A DNA stretch of 64,000 nt from contig JAKBWA010000055.1 of assembly GCA_021841025.1 (NCBI GenBank), positions 1-64,000 of the forward strand. Reading direction: 5' to 3'. This DNA is from Bacillota bacterium (GTDB lineage: Bacteria > Bacillota > Sulfobacillia > Sulfobacillales > Sulfobacillaceae). The notes beneath the pieces are model-generated. The model was not told the DNA's origin, made no database searches, and saw nothing but the letters and a program-made list of their open reading frames with translations. The stretch's first letter is position 1; every line of letters starts with the position of its first letter. This document shows, piece by piece, positions 53,381 to 63,643 of this stretch. The position numbers and the translations under genes were made by a program.

Positions 53381-54838
53381 TTAAGAACGCTGAAGAATTT
53401 GTCTGGACTGCTCTTTAAGATAGTTGAGCTGGGCTTCGACTTCTTTGGCCTCAGGATTGGCCTCTAAGGCCATTTTGTATAAGGTGACAGCATCATTCAA
53501 CCGGCCTTGCAATTTAGCGACGTCCGCCAATCCTACCACTGAACGAAAACCAGGTATGGCACTGTCATAAGAAACTATGCCGCGGTAAGATGGCGCCTGG
53601 TCTCTTGATTGGGCGAAGGAGACTTTGGCTTCCTCCAGCATTTTCACGGCAATCGTCAATTCCACCCGGCCCTTAAGATACCAGCCGCCGGGAAATTGAG
53701 GCATGTCTTTGACCAGTCGCTTGGTCACTTGCAGTGCCTCTTCCAGACGATCGAGCTTTAACAAAGCCTCGGTCAAGTAAGAACGCACCTCGGGTACCCG
53801 TCCGTAATTGGGATTGCCTGCCGCCAAGCCTTCGGCTTGGTAAAGGGCCCGCACTGCTTCTTCCAGTTTACCGACTAAGTAATATTCCCGGCCTAAGAAA
53901 CCCCAGGAGGCCACATCTCTGGGATCTTCCTCTACCGTCTTGCGCAATAGCTCAATATTGCGGTCCAGTTTCTTCTTTTGCAGCATGACTTCGGGTTCAT
54001 ATCCGGTGTGATGAAGACGGATACGAACGACAGGACGGTTATAGACCTGAGCAAATACTCCGCCTTCAGGCGGACCAATCTGTTCGTGAATGCGGCCCCA
54101 CCACCTCAGTCCAAAACGGGTGGGAAAAAGACGAGACATATCATAGTTGGGTTCAATTGTGCCGCCCATATGATTGACTTGCACAATGCGGAAGATAAAA
54201 GGAGGATCCTGCTGGTTAAAGAGTCCTGCTACCGTGCGCGGAACATAGACATCCTCATCATCCAGCACTTCATCGCCGTCGACAAACAGCACCCAGTCGC
54301 CGCTGACGTGGGACAGTGCCTCATTGCGAGCTTGGCCAAAATCGTCCTCCCAGGTGTACGAATACACTTTGGCCCCGGCATCTTTGGCCAAAGCCATGGT
54401 GTCATCCTCACTGCCCGTGTCGACGACAATCACTTCATCAGTGGCCTTGAGCAATTGCTTCACGGCATCGGCAATGGTCTGGGCTTCATTTTTCACAATC
54501 ATGGCTGCGGAGAGAGAAACCTTAGGAACCTCCAATAACGATTTCAACCATTTCGGGATCTGTCCATTTACATGGGCTTTCAACCGTTCTTTCGTGCCGG
54601 GTGCCCAAGCCGCCGCCGGATCCAAAATCCAGGCTCTTTCATAGCAAGCCCAGGCCTCTTCTTTTTTATTTAAATGCTCCAATGCTTCCGCCAAAAACAC
54701 CCACAACTGGGCTATGGCAGGATTGTCTTCTAATATTGAGACAACTGTTTCCTGGACCCGAGGATATTGTTCCTGACGCAACATATTGGTAATTTCCTGC
54801 ATCGTTTCGGCCGTAACCGGCGTTGCCGCAGGTGCCAT
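53381..54838 (-). CDS. TPR-containing glycosyltransferase, family 2
   Basis: About 485 residues. N-terminal TPR-like helices (residues about 10-80), then a GT-A catalytic domain with LSAAMIVKNEAQTIADAV, VIVVDTGSEDDT and the metal-binding DGDEV motif, then further TPR repeats to the end (VASWGFLGREYYLVGKLEEA, PGGWYLKGRVEL). This layout resembles SunS-type peptide or protein glycosyltransferases and cytoplasmic O-GlcNAc-like enzymes. I prefer the ATG at 54838; other in-frame starts up to 54898 exist. It lies beside two surface-protein genes, so it might glycosylate them before export, but that is inference. Confidence 0.82.
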   Translation of the reverse strand: MAPAATPVTAETMQEITNMLRQEQYPRVQETVVSILEDNPAIAQLWVFLAEALEHLNKKEEAWACYERAWILDPAAAWAPGTKERLKAHVNGQIPKWLKSLLEVPKVSLSAAMIVKNEAQTIADAVKQLLKATDEVIVVDTGSEDDTMALAKDAGAKVYSYTWEDDFGQARNEALSHVSGDWVLFVDGDEVLDDEDVYVPRTVAGLFNQQDPPFIFRIVQVNHMGGTIEPNYDMSRLFPTRFGLRWWGRIHEQIGPPEGGVFAQVYNRPVVRIRLHHTGYEPEVMLQKKKLDRNIELLRKTVEEDPRDVASWGFLGREYYLVGKLEEAVRALYQAEGLAAGNPNYGRVPEVRSYLTEALLKLDRLEEALQVTKRLVKDMPQFPGGWYLKGRVELTIAVKMLEEAKVSFAQSRDQAPSYRGIVSYDSAIPGFRSVVGLADVAKLQGRLNDAVTLYKMALEANPEAKEVEAQLNYLKEQSRQILQRS

Positions 54839-54943
54839 ACAATCCATGCCCCTTCCTATTCTAAACATAGAAAAATTTCCGTCACAGACGGCCTTCATGT
54901 CTTAATACGCCGTCCAGAGGGAATCCGGGTTCCTCTTATTGAA

Positions 54944-54973
54944 GGAGGAGGACGGAAGAAACCGTCCTCCTCC
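54944..54973 (-). terminator. Terminator of the 1046-residue surface-protein gene
   Basis: Perfect 12-bp GC-rich arms (GGAGGAGGACGG and partner) with a 6-base loop, 60 bp beyond the stop. On the minus strand it is followed by TTCAATAAG only. Confidence 0.65.
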
Positions 54974-55032
54974 TAACCCCAGGCTATAGTAACAGATAAC
55001 TGCTCTGGCTGCTACCATCAGCGCCCGAGAGA

Positions 55033-58000
55033 TTAATCACTGAGTCCGGTCACTGTACCCGAATAGGTATTGCCGGATATCGTCGTAGTAGCCGTGACTG
55101 AGCCACTGGTGAAGGCACTTGAGTGAGTGACTACGTCAAACGAGGCCGTCGACTGACCAGAGGAAATCGTCACGGAAGAGATCGGCACTCCCGAAGACGT
55201 TTCAAGGCTAATTCCCGAAGTGACACTCAAACTCACGGTCGCGCTCGCGTTCGTGATAATCGGATTGCCGCCCGCGTCCACCAACGTAACGTTTACCGGA
55301 TAGGCCGTGCCCGTGGTCAAAGTCTCATTATTGGTAAGACCCGAGATAGACAAAGCCGCCGGTGTCGTGCTGGCTACCACATCAATCCCCGCGGAACCCG
55401 AAGCTCCGGTGCTGTTGTCCTTGATAGACACGGTGACTTCTCCCGCTTTCCCGGCCTTGAGTGTACTGCCACTCAAGAGGGCACTGACATTCGAAAGCGT
55501 GCCGCTCAAAGTCTCCGTATTGGTGGTGCTGTTCGCCGTCACACTCACACTGCTCGTAGATGTTGTGGGCAGACCCATCAGACCCGAAGCATGGCTAATG
55601 GTTACCGTGACATTGTCTACGCCGTCCACTGAAGATGACACCGGATTGCTGTTGGCATCTAGACCCGCTTTAGCCAAAGACGGCGTGATCACAACCGTAT
55701 TCCCTGCTTCAGCATAGGTGGTGTTGCCGCTGTAGGTGCCGGAACTCGTGTCTTTCAGCTTGTAGGAATAACTGGCTACCGGGTGGTTTTGAACATAGAG
55801 GCTCACTGCCGACGGTGCACTGATGCTGCTGGAGGATCCGACCGAGGGCGTCACAGTCCAGGTGCTGGTGTAATCCTGGGCGTTAAACATCACACTGGCC
55901 GATCCGGCAGCATTCGTGTCCACCGTAATGGAAGGCGAGGAACTGTAACTGCCGCTGTTAAAGGATGCCGCACCGGCGGTTCCGGTTGCACTCAGCGTAA
56001 TGGGCACATTCGAATCCAATACCGGGTTGCCGTAAGCATCGGTTACCTGCATGTTCAGCGCCGTGGACAAATGAGACGGGCTCAGCACGTTCGTAGCCGG
56101 TTTCAAGGTAAAGGTGTGAGCACTGGCTGCCTTTTCGGTGACAGTGAGACTCGTGGAGGCCAAAGGCGACGTGCTCTGCCCATCTTTCACCGTGACGGTG
56201 TATGTGCCCGCATCCGGCTTGCCGCTGGTGTCGGTTATCGTAAAGGACGAGGTTCCCGACGGCAAGTCATAGGTCGTTCCCGACATTGTCGAGCTGCCTG
56301 TGTTGGGAGTGACCGCAAGGCCTGTTACGGCAGTTCCCGAGGCATTGGTAATCGTAACTTCGGGACTCACAGAGCTAGGCAGTGTAACGGTATTGCCGCT
56401 GGAGTCTGTGGCACCCAATGTCACAGTTGTTCCCGTTGATGATCCTTCCACAAAGGAAGGGGTGGTGTCCGATGCAGTGAGATCTTTTGCCACGCCGGTG
56501 ATGACGGCAGAGATATCGGCCGTTCCGGTGGTGAGAGAATTGCCGCTAACAGTCAAGACGTAGGTGCCTGTGACTCCCTGCGCGCCATAAACGGTCAGAG
56601 AAGTTGTGGCGGGGTTCCCGGAAGCATAGATGGTTTCAGACGTCGCCGATCCACTAAAGCTTGCTCCTCCCGAAATGGCGGCATGAAGGGCATAAGTGCC
56701 TCCCAGCATGGGGTAACCGGCCTGATCGTCTACTGTGACATTCACCGTATCCGGCTGATCGTTGGAATTGACTGAGAGGGTCTTAGAGGAGGGCTTCACC
56801 GCAATACTCGTGGCCGACTGCGGCACACTGGCGATATTGACGCCTGATCCGTAGGAAATGCTGGATGACTGCGAAGATCCACTGGCTGCGGTCAAGCTCG
56901 ATACCGTTACCGTTGAGGAGATTCCCGGAGTCGAACTGGCCTGCACCACGAACGTTGCCACTCCGCCAGAGAAAGTCACTGTGCTTCCTGAGACATCCGA
57001 GGCTTGAGAGGATCCCGTCGCCAGAGCGACAGCGGAACCGGAAATGGCGACCGTGGCTGTGCCGCTGTAGTCTGAAACGGCGTTGCCATTTGCGTCAGTG
57101 ACTGTGGCCGTGATGGTGTCAAGCTCTTTGCCGTCAGCCACGACATGGGAATGACTGGCCGTCTCCGACACTGCCGAAGCTTGTCCATAAGCCACAACTT
57201 TATAGGCTGTCGAAGTCACTCCATCGACACTCGCCGTCACCATATAGGTTCCCGGATCACTGGAAGGCACGTTAAACGAGGTGACTAAGCTACCGGGATG
57301 AGTGAACGCCACGTCTGACGCCGTACCATTGCTGGAGGTTACCGTCCAGCTGACAGCACTAGGACTCGTCACGATGGATCCGTTGGCCGTAGCCGTTGCC
57401 GTTAACGTGGTGGAATTCCCGGCCGCAAAATCGTTGGTGCCAGAAACACTAACAGAGGATACGGCGTTCACGGATTTCTCCGTAACGGTCTTGCTGTATA
57501 AGGCACCTTCGGGATCATTAAGAGCTAATGGGGATTTTGCATATGCGATGATGTTATAAGTTCCCGTCGTAGCGGCTTTGAAAGAAAATGTGCCCGACGA
57601 GGAGTAATTGCCGCTTTGATGCCAAGTTCCCGAAGGGGTTTTATACCAGAATTGGTACAAGGGGGAATAAATATTCGACGCAGTCGCCGTGACCGTAACC
57701 TGGCTGCCGGCAGTCACCGTCGCACTGGAGGCGGTTAAACTCACCGAACTGTTTACAAATACCCCGTCGACTTGCTGAAGTCCATTAGAGCCTACATTGG
57801 TGGCCGCAGAATAGTCACCGGTGCTTATTTGCTGAGCTCCTAGGACATAGGCTGTAACCAGGTAATCCCCCGAACTCACGTTATTTAACTTAAATGTGTT
57901 GCTAGTCGAATAATTTTGGGCCATAACCCACTGTCCATTGGGTTTTTCTACCCAAAACTGGTAACGAGGGTTGGTGACTCCATTAGAATTTGCGGTAAAA

Positions 58001-58170
58001 CTTACACTCTTTCCCGGAGTTACCTGGGCTGCGATAGAATAGCCCTGTTCGCTTAAGCTCACGGTCGGAGCGGATGCAGCAAAAGCCGATGCTGCGGGCA
58101 GCATCGAAAGAACTAGCATCGAGGAACCTAACGCTAAGCTAGATGCCTTTTTGCCAAATTTAGTGGTCAT
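55033..58170 (-). CDS. Large secreted Ig-like surface protein
   Basis: 1045 residues. A Sec signal peptide (basic start, hydrophobic core, AAASAFAAS-like end near residue 33) is followed by two modules of about 100 residues with the shared pattern YQFWVEKPNGQW / YQFWYKTPSGTW. Then many Ser/Thr/Val-rich Ig-like repeats follow (invasin/bacterial Ig types, e.g. VTDAYGNPV, VTDANGNAV). There are no cysteines to speak of. It probably coats the cell as an S-layer or adhesin. The ATG at 58170 or the preceding TTG follows GAGGAGG. The frame is continuous. It lies 46 bp after a ribbon-helix-helix gene on the same strand. Confidence 0.8.
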   Translation of the reverse strand: MTTKFGKKASSLALGSSMLVLSMLPAASAFAASAPTVSLSEQGYSIAAQVTPGKSVSFTANSNGVTNPRYQFWVEKPNGQWVMAQNYSTSNTFKLNNVSSGDYLVTAYVLGAQQISTGDYSAATNVGSNGLQQVDGVFVNSSVSLTASSATVTAGSQVTVTATASNIYSPLYQFWYKTPSGTWHQSGNYSSSGTFSFKAATTGTYNIIAYAKSPLALNDPEGALYSKTVTEKSVNAVSSVSVSGTNDFAAGNSTTLTATATANGSIVTSPSAVSWTVTSSNGTASDVAFTHPGSLVTSFNVPSSDPGTYMVTASVDGVTSTAYKVVAYGQASAVSETASHSHVVADGKELDTITATVTDANGNAVSDYSGTATVAISGSAVALATGSSQASDVSGSTVTFSGGVATFVVQASSTPGISSTVTVSSLTAASGSSQSSSISYGSGVNIASVPQSATSIAVKPSSKTLSVNSNDQPDTVNVTVDDQAGYPMLGGTYALHAAISGGASFSGSATSETIYASGNPATTSLTVYGAQGVTGTYVLTVSGNSLTTGTADISAVITGVAKDLTASDTTPSFVEGSSTGTTVTLGATDSSGNTVTLPSSVSPEVTITNASGTAVTGLAVTPNTGSSTMSGTTYDLPSGTSSFTITDTSGKPDAGTYTVTVKDGQSTSPLASTSLTVTEKAASAHTFTLKPATNVLSPSHLSTALNMQVTDAYGNPVLDSNVPITLSATGTAGAASFNSGSYSSSPSITVDTNAAGSASVMFNAQDYTSTWTVTPSVGSSSSISAPSAVSLYVQNHPVASYSYKLKDTSSGTYSGNTTYAEAGNTVVITPSLAKAGLDANSNPVSSSVDGVDNVTVTISHASGLMGLPTTSTSSVSVTANSTTNTETLSGTLSNVSALLSGSTLKAGKAGEVTVSIKDNSTGASGSAGIDVVASTTPAALSISGLTNNETLTTGTAYPVNVTLVDAGGNPIITNASATVSLSVTSGISLETSSGVPISSVTISSGQSTASFDVVTHSSAFTSGSVTATTTISGNTYSGTVTGLSD

Positions 58171-58215
58171 CAATCCATAAACCTCCTCAAACTCACAAAA
58201 TACCCATGACTCACA

Positions 58216-58473
58216 TTAATCATCGGTGCCGGGGTTTTTCTTTTTAGGATTCGGAATGCCCGGCAACGATTCAGAAACGGATTCCAGATCCTTTTCTAAA
58301 GAGACGGATCCCGTCTCGACATGGTCCAAATAATATTCCAAGGCCGCATTGACGATAGCGACTTGGCTAAATCCGCCTTCATAGGACATCTTGGCCAAAC
58401 GCTCTTTCAGTTCTGGCGTCAAACGGGCTTGGAACGCCACGTAAGCTCGGGATTTCCCGTGAAAGTTGGCCAT
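58216..58473 (-). CDS. Ribbon-helix-helix DNA-binding protein
   Basis: 85 residues. AYVAFQARLTPELKERLAKM and GFSQVAIVNAALEYYLDH follow the ribbon-helix-helix (MetJ/Arc/CopG) layout: one strand, then two helices. The C-terminal 25 residues are an acidic and Pro/Lys tail. The ATG at 58473 follows GAGAGGTGA. Sitting 46 bp upstream of the surface-protein gene on the same strand, it likely regulates that gene or its own promoter. Confidence 0.75.
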   Translation of the reverse strand: MANFHGKSRAYVAFQARLTPELKERLAKMSYEGGFSQVAIVNAALEYYLDHVETGSVSLEKDLESVSESLPGIPNPKKKNPGTDD

Positions 58474-58705
58474 AGCTTCACCTCTCATAGCTCCCGTTCC
58501 TATGAACAGTTGCTCGCCAAAAAACCGTTATTGCCTAACCGCTTGCGGTTGGAGTATCTCTAGATTGTTACCAAGCGTTCATGATACCAACCACGCTGAA
58601 CAGTATACACCAATATTCGCCAAGAATGTGGAAGATTACGGCCGATTTTCCGAGAAATTTATACTCGGAGCACAAAATGGTTGAATCGGTACCTTATGGA
58701 GGATC

Positions 58706-58744
58706 CATATTCAGCGGAAAAGATGGTCTTTTCCGCTGAATATG
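58706..58744. repeat. Very long perfect hairpin
   Basis: 18-bp arms (CATATTCAGCGGAAAAGA and exact complement) around a 3-base loop. It lies about 190 bp from the end of the 1223-residue surface-protein gene, and also in the promoter side of the ribbon-helix-helix gene. It may be a bidirectional terminator or a cruciform. Confidence 0.6.
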
Positions 58745-58930
58745 TTTACATAATATTTGTGTCGGATGATCTGATTGGTTGCCATCCTTTCATCTACGGG
58801 CTCACAAGCCTAAGGCGGATGATCACAGATTCTTATACGTCTTTGAAGAGACCTGCGGCTTCACCATCACCTCCTGTGCTTCAAACCCCTTGCTCTGTCT
58901 TATCTTCCCTCTTCCTTTTCATTTATCCGT

Positions 58931-61900
58931 TCATCCCGTCACAGAGAAGGTTTTGCCGTCGAAGGACACGACATAAGTCACCTTCGCGGCACCTTGATCC
59001 TGGTAAGGAATCTTCCAGCTGTCCAAAGTGGCCACGCCCGATGTGCTTAACACATCCGCTTCACCGCCTGAAAGTCCCGCTAAGGAACCCGATGGCGATC
59101 CGGGCATGATCACCACTGACTGACCGGAGGGAATGGACGCTCCGTGATTCGACACGGTAACGTTAAGATTGCCGTTTTGGGCGGTTGCCTGAATTTCTGG
59201 CGCAGACGGTGCAAATGCCGTCACCACGCTGGATGGTGCCGCTTGTTGATAGGTGTCACTGACAATACTCGTGATCCCGTTATAAGTCACGGGAGTCACA
59301 GCCACTTGAATGCCGGAGTGCGCTGAAATATCGGGATTGGAGTTAGACAAAGTCAGTGCCACTTGAGATCCCTGGACCTGAAGGGAGTGGACTTGATAGA
59401 CCATGCCCGTGTGAGGATTCTTGACCACAAACTGCGATCCGTTGGAGAGCACCGAATTAGGATCAACGCTGCGGGAAAAGCTCACGGTGAGGATATTAGG
59501 CTTTTTGGCAGCATTAAGGCTTAGTGTCAGGGGAACCATCTGAGACACCCCTAAAGGCTTAAGCCAACTGAGGGGTGTCGTCACTGACGCTGTTGTCTTG
59601 GGACTTGAAGCCTCGAGTGTATCCTCTTCCCCCGCTTGCCCCCCCGATACCCACACTTGAGCAAGCCCTTCGGCATTCGTGCTCACACTTCCGGTATTTA
59701 ATGCGGCAGTCTTTTGTCCCCACAACGAGAAGGAAATAGGATCATTGACCAAGGGATTACCGTCGGCATTCTTAGCCAAAACCGTGAACGGTACTTTGGC
59801 TCCGACCGCAGCCAAAGCGGGCGGGGGGACATTCCACTTCAGAGACGGAATAGATTCACTCTGCCAGGAGAGAGGAATTTTCAGTTCGGGAAATCCCGCT
59901 ACCGGGCCTTGTCCGGCATCGGGAGAACCATTCAAAGCCAAAGTGGTGCCTTGATCCAAACTAGATGACACACTCTTGACATTCCAAGTTTCCGCTGGAT
60001 AGTGATTGGTCGTGATTTTCCATTGCGCAATGCCGTGAGAATTGGTAATAGCGGGTGTTGTCTGGCCTTGTTTGTTGTCCATTTCCACACCGTATCCCGA
60101 TAACGGCTCATTCCCGGCTAATACCTGAATCCCCATCTCATAAGACTGTGATGCATTGAGTGTTTGTGTTGGCACCCTTTTGACAAATTGAGCGGATGAC
60201 GTGTCATAGGTTCTTGCCAACCTTGATGTAAAGGCAAAACGAAGAGGCAACCACTTTAAAGCCAGGCTGGTTCCAGTGGCATCTTTATCCTGAATCTTCA
60301 CCTGATATCCCGGGCTTTTTGCACTCACCAGGCCTTTCGTCAATCCATTAGCCTCTAGTACAATTTTGGCCTCGCCTTGCCCGTCGGTCGTGCCTTGACG
60401 GCTCAGTACCGTGATCTGAGTGGGAACGGACCATTGGACAGGGGTGCCCCAAGGAGCTGGATTGCCAAAGCGATCTGTCACTTGCGCTCGCACCACCACA
60501 CTTTGCCCGGCCAATGCCCATGACGAGGGATAGGACGATACCAACCCGGATCCAGCCACGAACGCCGCATAGGAATGCATCAAAGGCCAGGCCATATGGG
60601 TGCCGGGAATGGCAAGACGTCCCACGAATTCGGCCCCGCCACTTTGGGTGCTGCTGACAGTGTAAGGTGAACCCCAATCCATTTTAGGCAAAGTGTCCAT
60701 CACTTTGGGCGCCACCGGCACAGCTTTTTGAGTATCCGTCAGTACATTTTGGTTGTTCCCGTTATTTACACTGGGTACCAAAAAGTCACTCACGGTGTGA
60801 TGGTTCATCACTTCAGAAATGACCCCGTCCCCGACTTCAGGATATACAGGCACTCTGACGTGATAAGAGACCCCGGACTGATAATAGGATCCCAAATACT
60901 TTTGGGCCTGGCTGGAGTTTAAATCCGTAGCCACGGAGTAGTTCACGCCAGCGGCCTGCCAGGCGGTGTCAGACGGGGGCACAGGTACACGCACCACACT
61001 GCCGGAAAGGGTGTGCCAGGTGAGAGAGGTGACATTAACCCCGGACGCCTCCTGCGAATTGATTAAAGATGGCGTCGACAATGTCAAGGACAAGGTTCCC
61101 CCCGTCATCTCAGGTGGAATTGGTATGCTTGCCGCTAATTGGCTGATAGGTCCCGAAATCGTACGGACGTAAGGAGTGCCTTTGCCCTTTGGGGTGAAAG
61201 TCACCTTGAAGACGCTGCCCTGGGGCAAATTTAGCCTGCTCAATTTGAGAAGAGCCCTGGTAAATCCTTCGGGTATCGTCACAGCTTTTGGCGACCACGT
61301 TTCGAGAGGTTCCAGATCCTGAGAATTGTCGTGGACTTGAAGAGTCGCTGCAGAATGATTAGAGGAGACCGGCAAAATGAAAGACGCTGGCATCTTTAAC
61401 GTCAAGGGTTTTCCCAGGCTTTGATCAATATTTTCGGCAAAGGCGTATTGCAGATGGTAGACTGGAGAGCCCCACGACGCGGTTTTTTCCACCCCTCCCG
61501 TGGCATTGGCCACGGCCGTTCCCGACTCTTGCACAGCCCCAAAGAGCACACTATTCGTAGCGGCCACCCCTGGGGCCGACGGCACCGTGACCTGGTAGGT
61601 GATCCGGGCAATAGCTCCGGAATTCATGGCCAGAGAGGTTGCATGTCCGTTCTCCGGATTGGTTAGACTCAGCACACTTTCCGCCGTGCCTTGCGCATTG
61701 GTAACTTCCGTGTCATTTAACCCTTGCGGAAGACTCACATGATCGGATGGATTGGAATCATTGGTCAGAGTGAATTCCACAGGAACATCAACTAAAGGAT
61801 TGCCGTGATCATCCTTGATACTACAACTCACCAAAGCACTTTGTCCCAATAGCAGCGCATGCGAATTATGCAAAAGAGGCAAAGGATTGTCGAGATGCGT

Positions 61901-62602
61901 GGCAATCGTGGCGACAGTGGTTTCGGTCGGAGCGGCTTGCATTCTTTCAACCCGGCTCCAAACACTGTCTTTGCCATTATTAGGAGCACCTCTATCCTTG
62001 GCATAGGCAATAATGCGGTAAGTTCCAGCCAGGGGTGGAACATAGCGAAAAGATGATGAAGATTGGTATCCTCCACTCGACGTCCACTGTCCGTTAGGAT
62101 TCTCAATCCAAAATTGATACACCGGGTCAATGAGATTAGTGCTATGCGCCTTGAGGCTCACACCTTGCTCTTGGACGGCGCTGGGGCCAAGACTTAACTG
62201 TACCTGGCTTCCCGCATTGATGACGGCAGTGGCTATCTGAGCTTGACTCCACTGATGTTGGTCAAACTGACTCTGAGTTAGCCCGTAGACCGCTGCAATA
62301 TAGCTGCCGGATTTCAAGGGAACACGGACCATATTGCTGGAAGAGTAATCCTGAATCATTGACCATCCCTTCTCACTCTCTAGCCAGAACTGATAAAGCA
62401 TATGGGGATCGGTTGATCCGGGTAATGACGCTTGAAATTTCACGCTGCCATTGCTCGCAACTGATCCCGAAGCCATAAGCGATAAATTCCTCTGGGAAAC
62501 AGCGGGCCTATTCGATGCCGCATAGATCCGGGGCATAAAAGAAAATGTGGCCAAAGTGCCACTAAAAATCGCACTGAGCCACACATGTCGATGTCGTGTC
62601 AA
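58931..62602 (-). CDS. Large secreted Ig-like surface protein, second copy
   Basis: About 1223 residues. Signal peptide with Phe/Ile-rich core ending near IYAAS. Two N-terminal modules again carry YQFWLESEKGW and YQFWIENPNGQW, then a long series of beta-rich Ig-like repeats (VTDRFGNPAPWGTPV, VLAKNADGNPLVND are invasin-type repeats), with a final domain VTVSNHGASIPSGQSVVIMP. It is clearly related to the preceding surface protein in the N-terminal modules, so the two are paralogues. The TTG at 62602 is eight bases from GGGGGAGG; an ATG seven codons upstream of it is also open. No obvious wall anchor. Confidence 0.8.
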   Translation of the reverse strand: MTRHRHVWLSAIFSGTLATFSFMPRIYAASNRPAVSQRNLSLMASGSVASNGSVKFQASLPGSTDPHMLYQFWLESEKGWSMIQDYSSSNMVRVPLKSGSYIAAVYGLTQSQFDQHQWSQAQIATAVINAGSQVQLSLGPSAVQEQGVSLKAHSTNLIDPVYQFWIENPNGQWTSSGGYQSSSSFRYVPPLAGTYRIIAYAKDRGAPNNGKDSVWSRVERMQAAPTETTVATIATHLDNPLPLLHNSHALLLGQSALVSCSIKDDHGNPLVDVPVEFTLTNDSNPSDHVSLPQGLNDTEVTNAQGTAESVLSLTNPENGHATSLAMNSGAIARITYQVTVPSAPGVAATNSVLFGAVQESGTAVANATGGVEKTASWGSPVYHLQYAFAENIDQSLGKPLTLKMPASFILPVSSNHSAATLQVHDNSQDLEPLETWSPKAVTIPEGFTRALLKLSRLNLPQGSVFKVTFTPKGKGTPYVRTISGPISQLAASIPIPPEMTGGTLSLTLSTPSLINSQEASGVNVTSLTWHTLSGSVVRVPVPPSDTAWQAAGVNYSVATDLNSSQAQKYLGSYYQSGVSYHVRVPVYPEVGDGVISEVMNHHTVSDFLVPSVNNGNNQNVLTDTQKAVPVAPKVMDTLPKMDWGSPYTVSSTQSGGAEFVGRLAIPGTHMAWPLMHSYAAFVAGSGLVSSYPSSWALAGQSVVVRAQVTDRFGNPAPWGTPVQWSVPTQITVLSRQGTTDGQGEAKIVLEANGLTKGLVSAKSPGYQVKIQDKDATGTSLALKWLPLRFAFTSRLARTYDTSSAQFVKRVPTQTLNASQSYEMGIQVLAGNEPLSGYGVEMDNKQGQTTPAITNSHGIAQWKITTNHYPAETWNVKSVSSSLDQGTTLALNGSPDAGQGPVAGFPELKIPLSWQSESIPSLKWNVPPPALAAVGAKVPFTVLAKNADGNPLVNDPISFSLWGQKTAALNTGSVSTNAEGLAQVWVSGGQAGEEDTLEASSPKTTASVTTPLSWLKPLGVSQMVPLTLSLNAAKKPNILTVSFSRSVDPNSVLSNGSQFVVKNPHTGMVYQVHSLQVQGSQVALTLSNSNPDISAHSGIQVAVTPVTYNGITSIVSDTYQQAAPSSVVTAFAPSAPEIQATAQNGNLNVTVSNHGASIPSGQSVVIMPGSPSGSLAGLSGGEADVLSTSGVATLDSWKIPYQDQGAAKVTYVVSFDGKTFSVTG

Positions 62603-62641
62603 AAAAGTGACCTCCCCCATTGGGTATAATGTGAAGAGCAA

Positions 62642-63075
62642 GCGTTGAAGCCTATTGCTCTTCTGTCATGATTCGACATATTTCGACATAGTCCTCTATT
62701 CTTCCAGGGGTTTTATATGCTATTTCTCAACGATGTTTTTACACCGCTTCGCAGGACCTCAGGTCAATTTCTCTTGTGGAAACGGACAATCCTCTCATTG
62801 CGCAAAGATGAAGAAAGCCGAAAATACAAGCGAATTCTTGAATTGTTTCACCGGATAACGGGTCCTGCTGGTATTAGCCGTTCCCACAATTACTGTGGGG
62901 GCGCTTTTAATTGAGCACAGCTTATAACAAAAAGGATCTGGGCGGCGTAACAGCCCAAGAGCTCTTCAGCAAAGCTGATGACACTCAGGTATAATCAGAT
63001 GGGGAGCCGGGAGCAACGGGGCCAACCTCACTTTCACTTGTTGGGGCAACTCATTATTCACCAGGAGGTTTTTCA
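62642..63075. other. Divergent promoter region
   Basis: 434 bp between the leftward surface-protein gene and the rightward cold-shock gene. Short frames only. It must contain both promoters, but I cannot place them. Confidence 0.4.
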
Positions 63076-63324
63076 ATGCCCAGACGAAAAGGTGTTGTGA
63101 AGTGGTTCAAAGAAGAAAAGGGCTATGGCCGCATTATGTTGGACGGACAAGACGGTCATCATGTCTTCGTTCACTTCAGTGCAATTCGGCCTAATCCTCG
63201 AAGATTTCCCAATGGCTATCGCTTTCTCAAGCCAGGTCAGAAAGTGACATTTCACTTAATCGAGACAAATGCCACAGATAGTCAACGATTAACAGCCGTC
63301 GACGTTGAAATCTTGTCTGACTAG
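63076..63324 (+). CDS. Cold-shock-domain protein
   Basis: 82 residues. VVKWFKEEKGYGRIML (RNP-1 type) and HHVFVHFSAI (RNP-2 type) define the cold-shock domain, a single-strand RNA/DNA-binding beta-barrel. It is about 15 residues longer than typical Csp proteins, with an insertion after the FSAI strand rich in Arg/Pro. CCAGGAGG sits seven bases before the ATG. Likely an RNA chaperone, perhaps a variant. Confidence 0.85.
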   Translation: MPRRKGVVKWFKEEKGYGRIMLDGQDGHHVFVHFSAIRPNPRRFPNGYRFLKPGQKVTFHLIETNATDSQRLTAVDVEILSD

Positions 63325-63643
63325 CAAATGTTCCGCCATAAATCGCCGCATCATGGACTCTCACGACGGTTTATTCGCTGTCAATTTGGATGAGGGCACA
63401 GACAAATTTAACATATGTCTATTGCCAAAAGCTGATGACACGATGATGTCAGTACCTTATCCGCCGTCTCGTAATGGCCCGGTCTTCCGGGTGACAGAGA
63501 TTCACACGCCCAAACAGGATTGTCTGCCAGAAAGAAATGAATGGATGCGAATAGGGTTAGAACAGTGCACCGATCATCCGCTCTAACGTATAATAAAGAA
63601 TAGAGAATATTGGTGATAATCACGCTAAGGAAGGTTAAAGACT

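Noticed and set aside
54123-56439. Long open frames opposite the glycosyltransferase and surface-protein genes
   Set aside because: They are antisense shadows of repetitive, GC-biased coding sequence and have Arg-rich or low-complexity translations without start signals.
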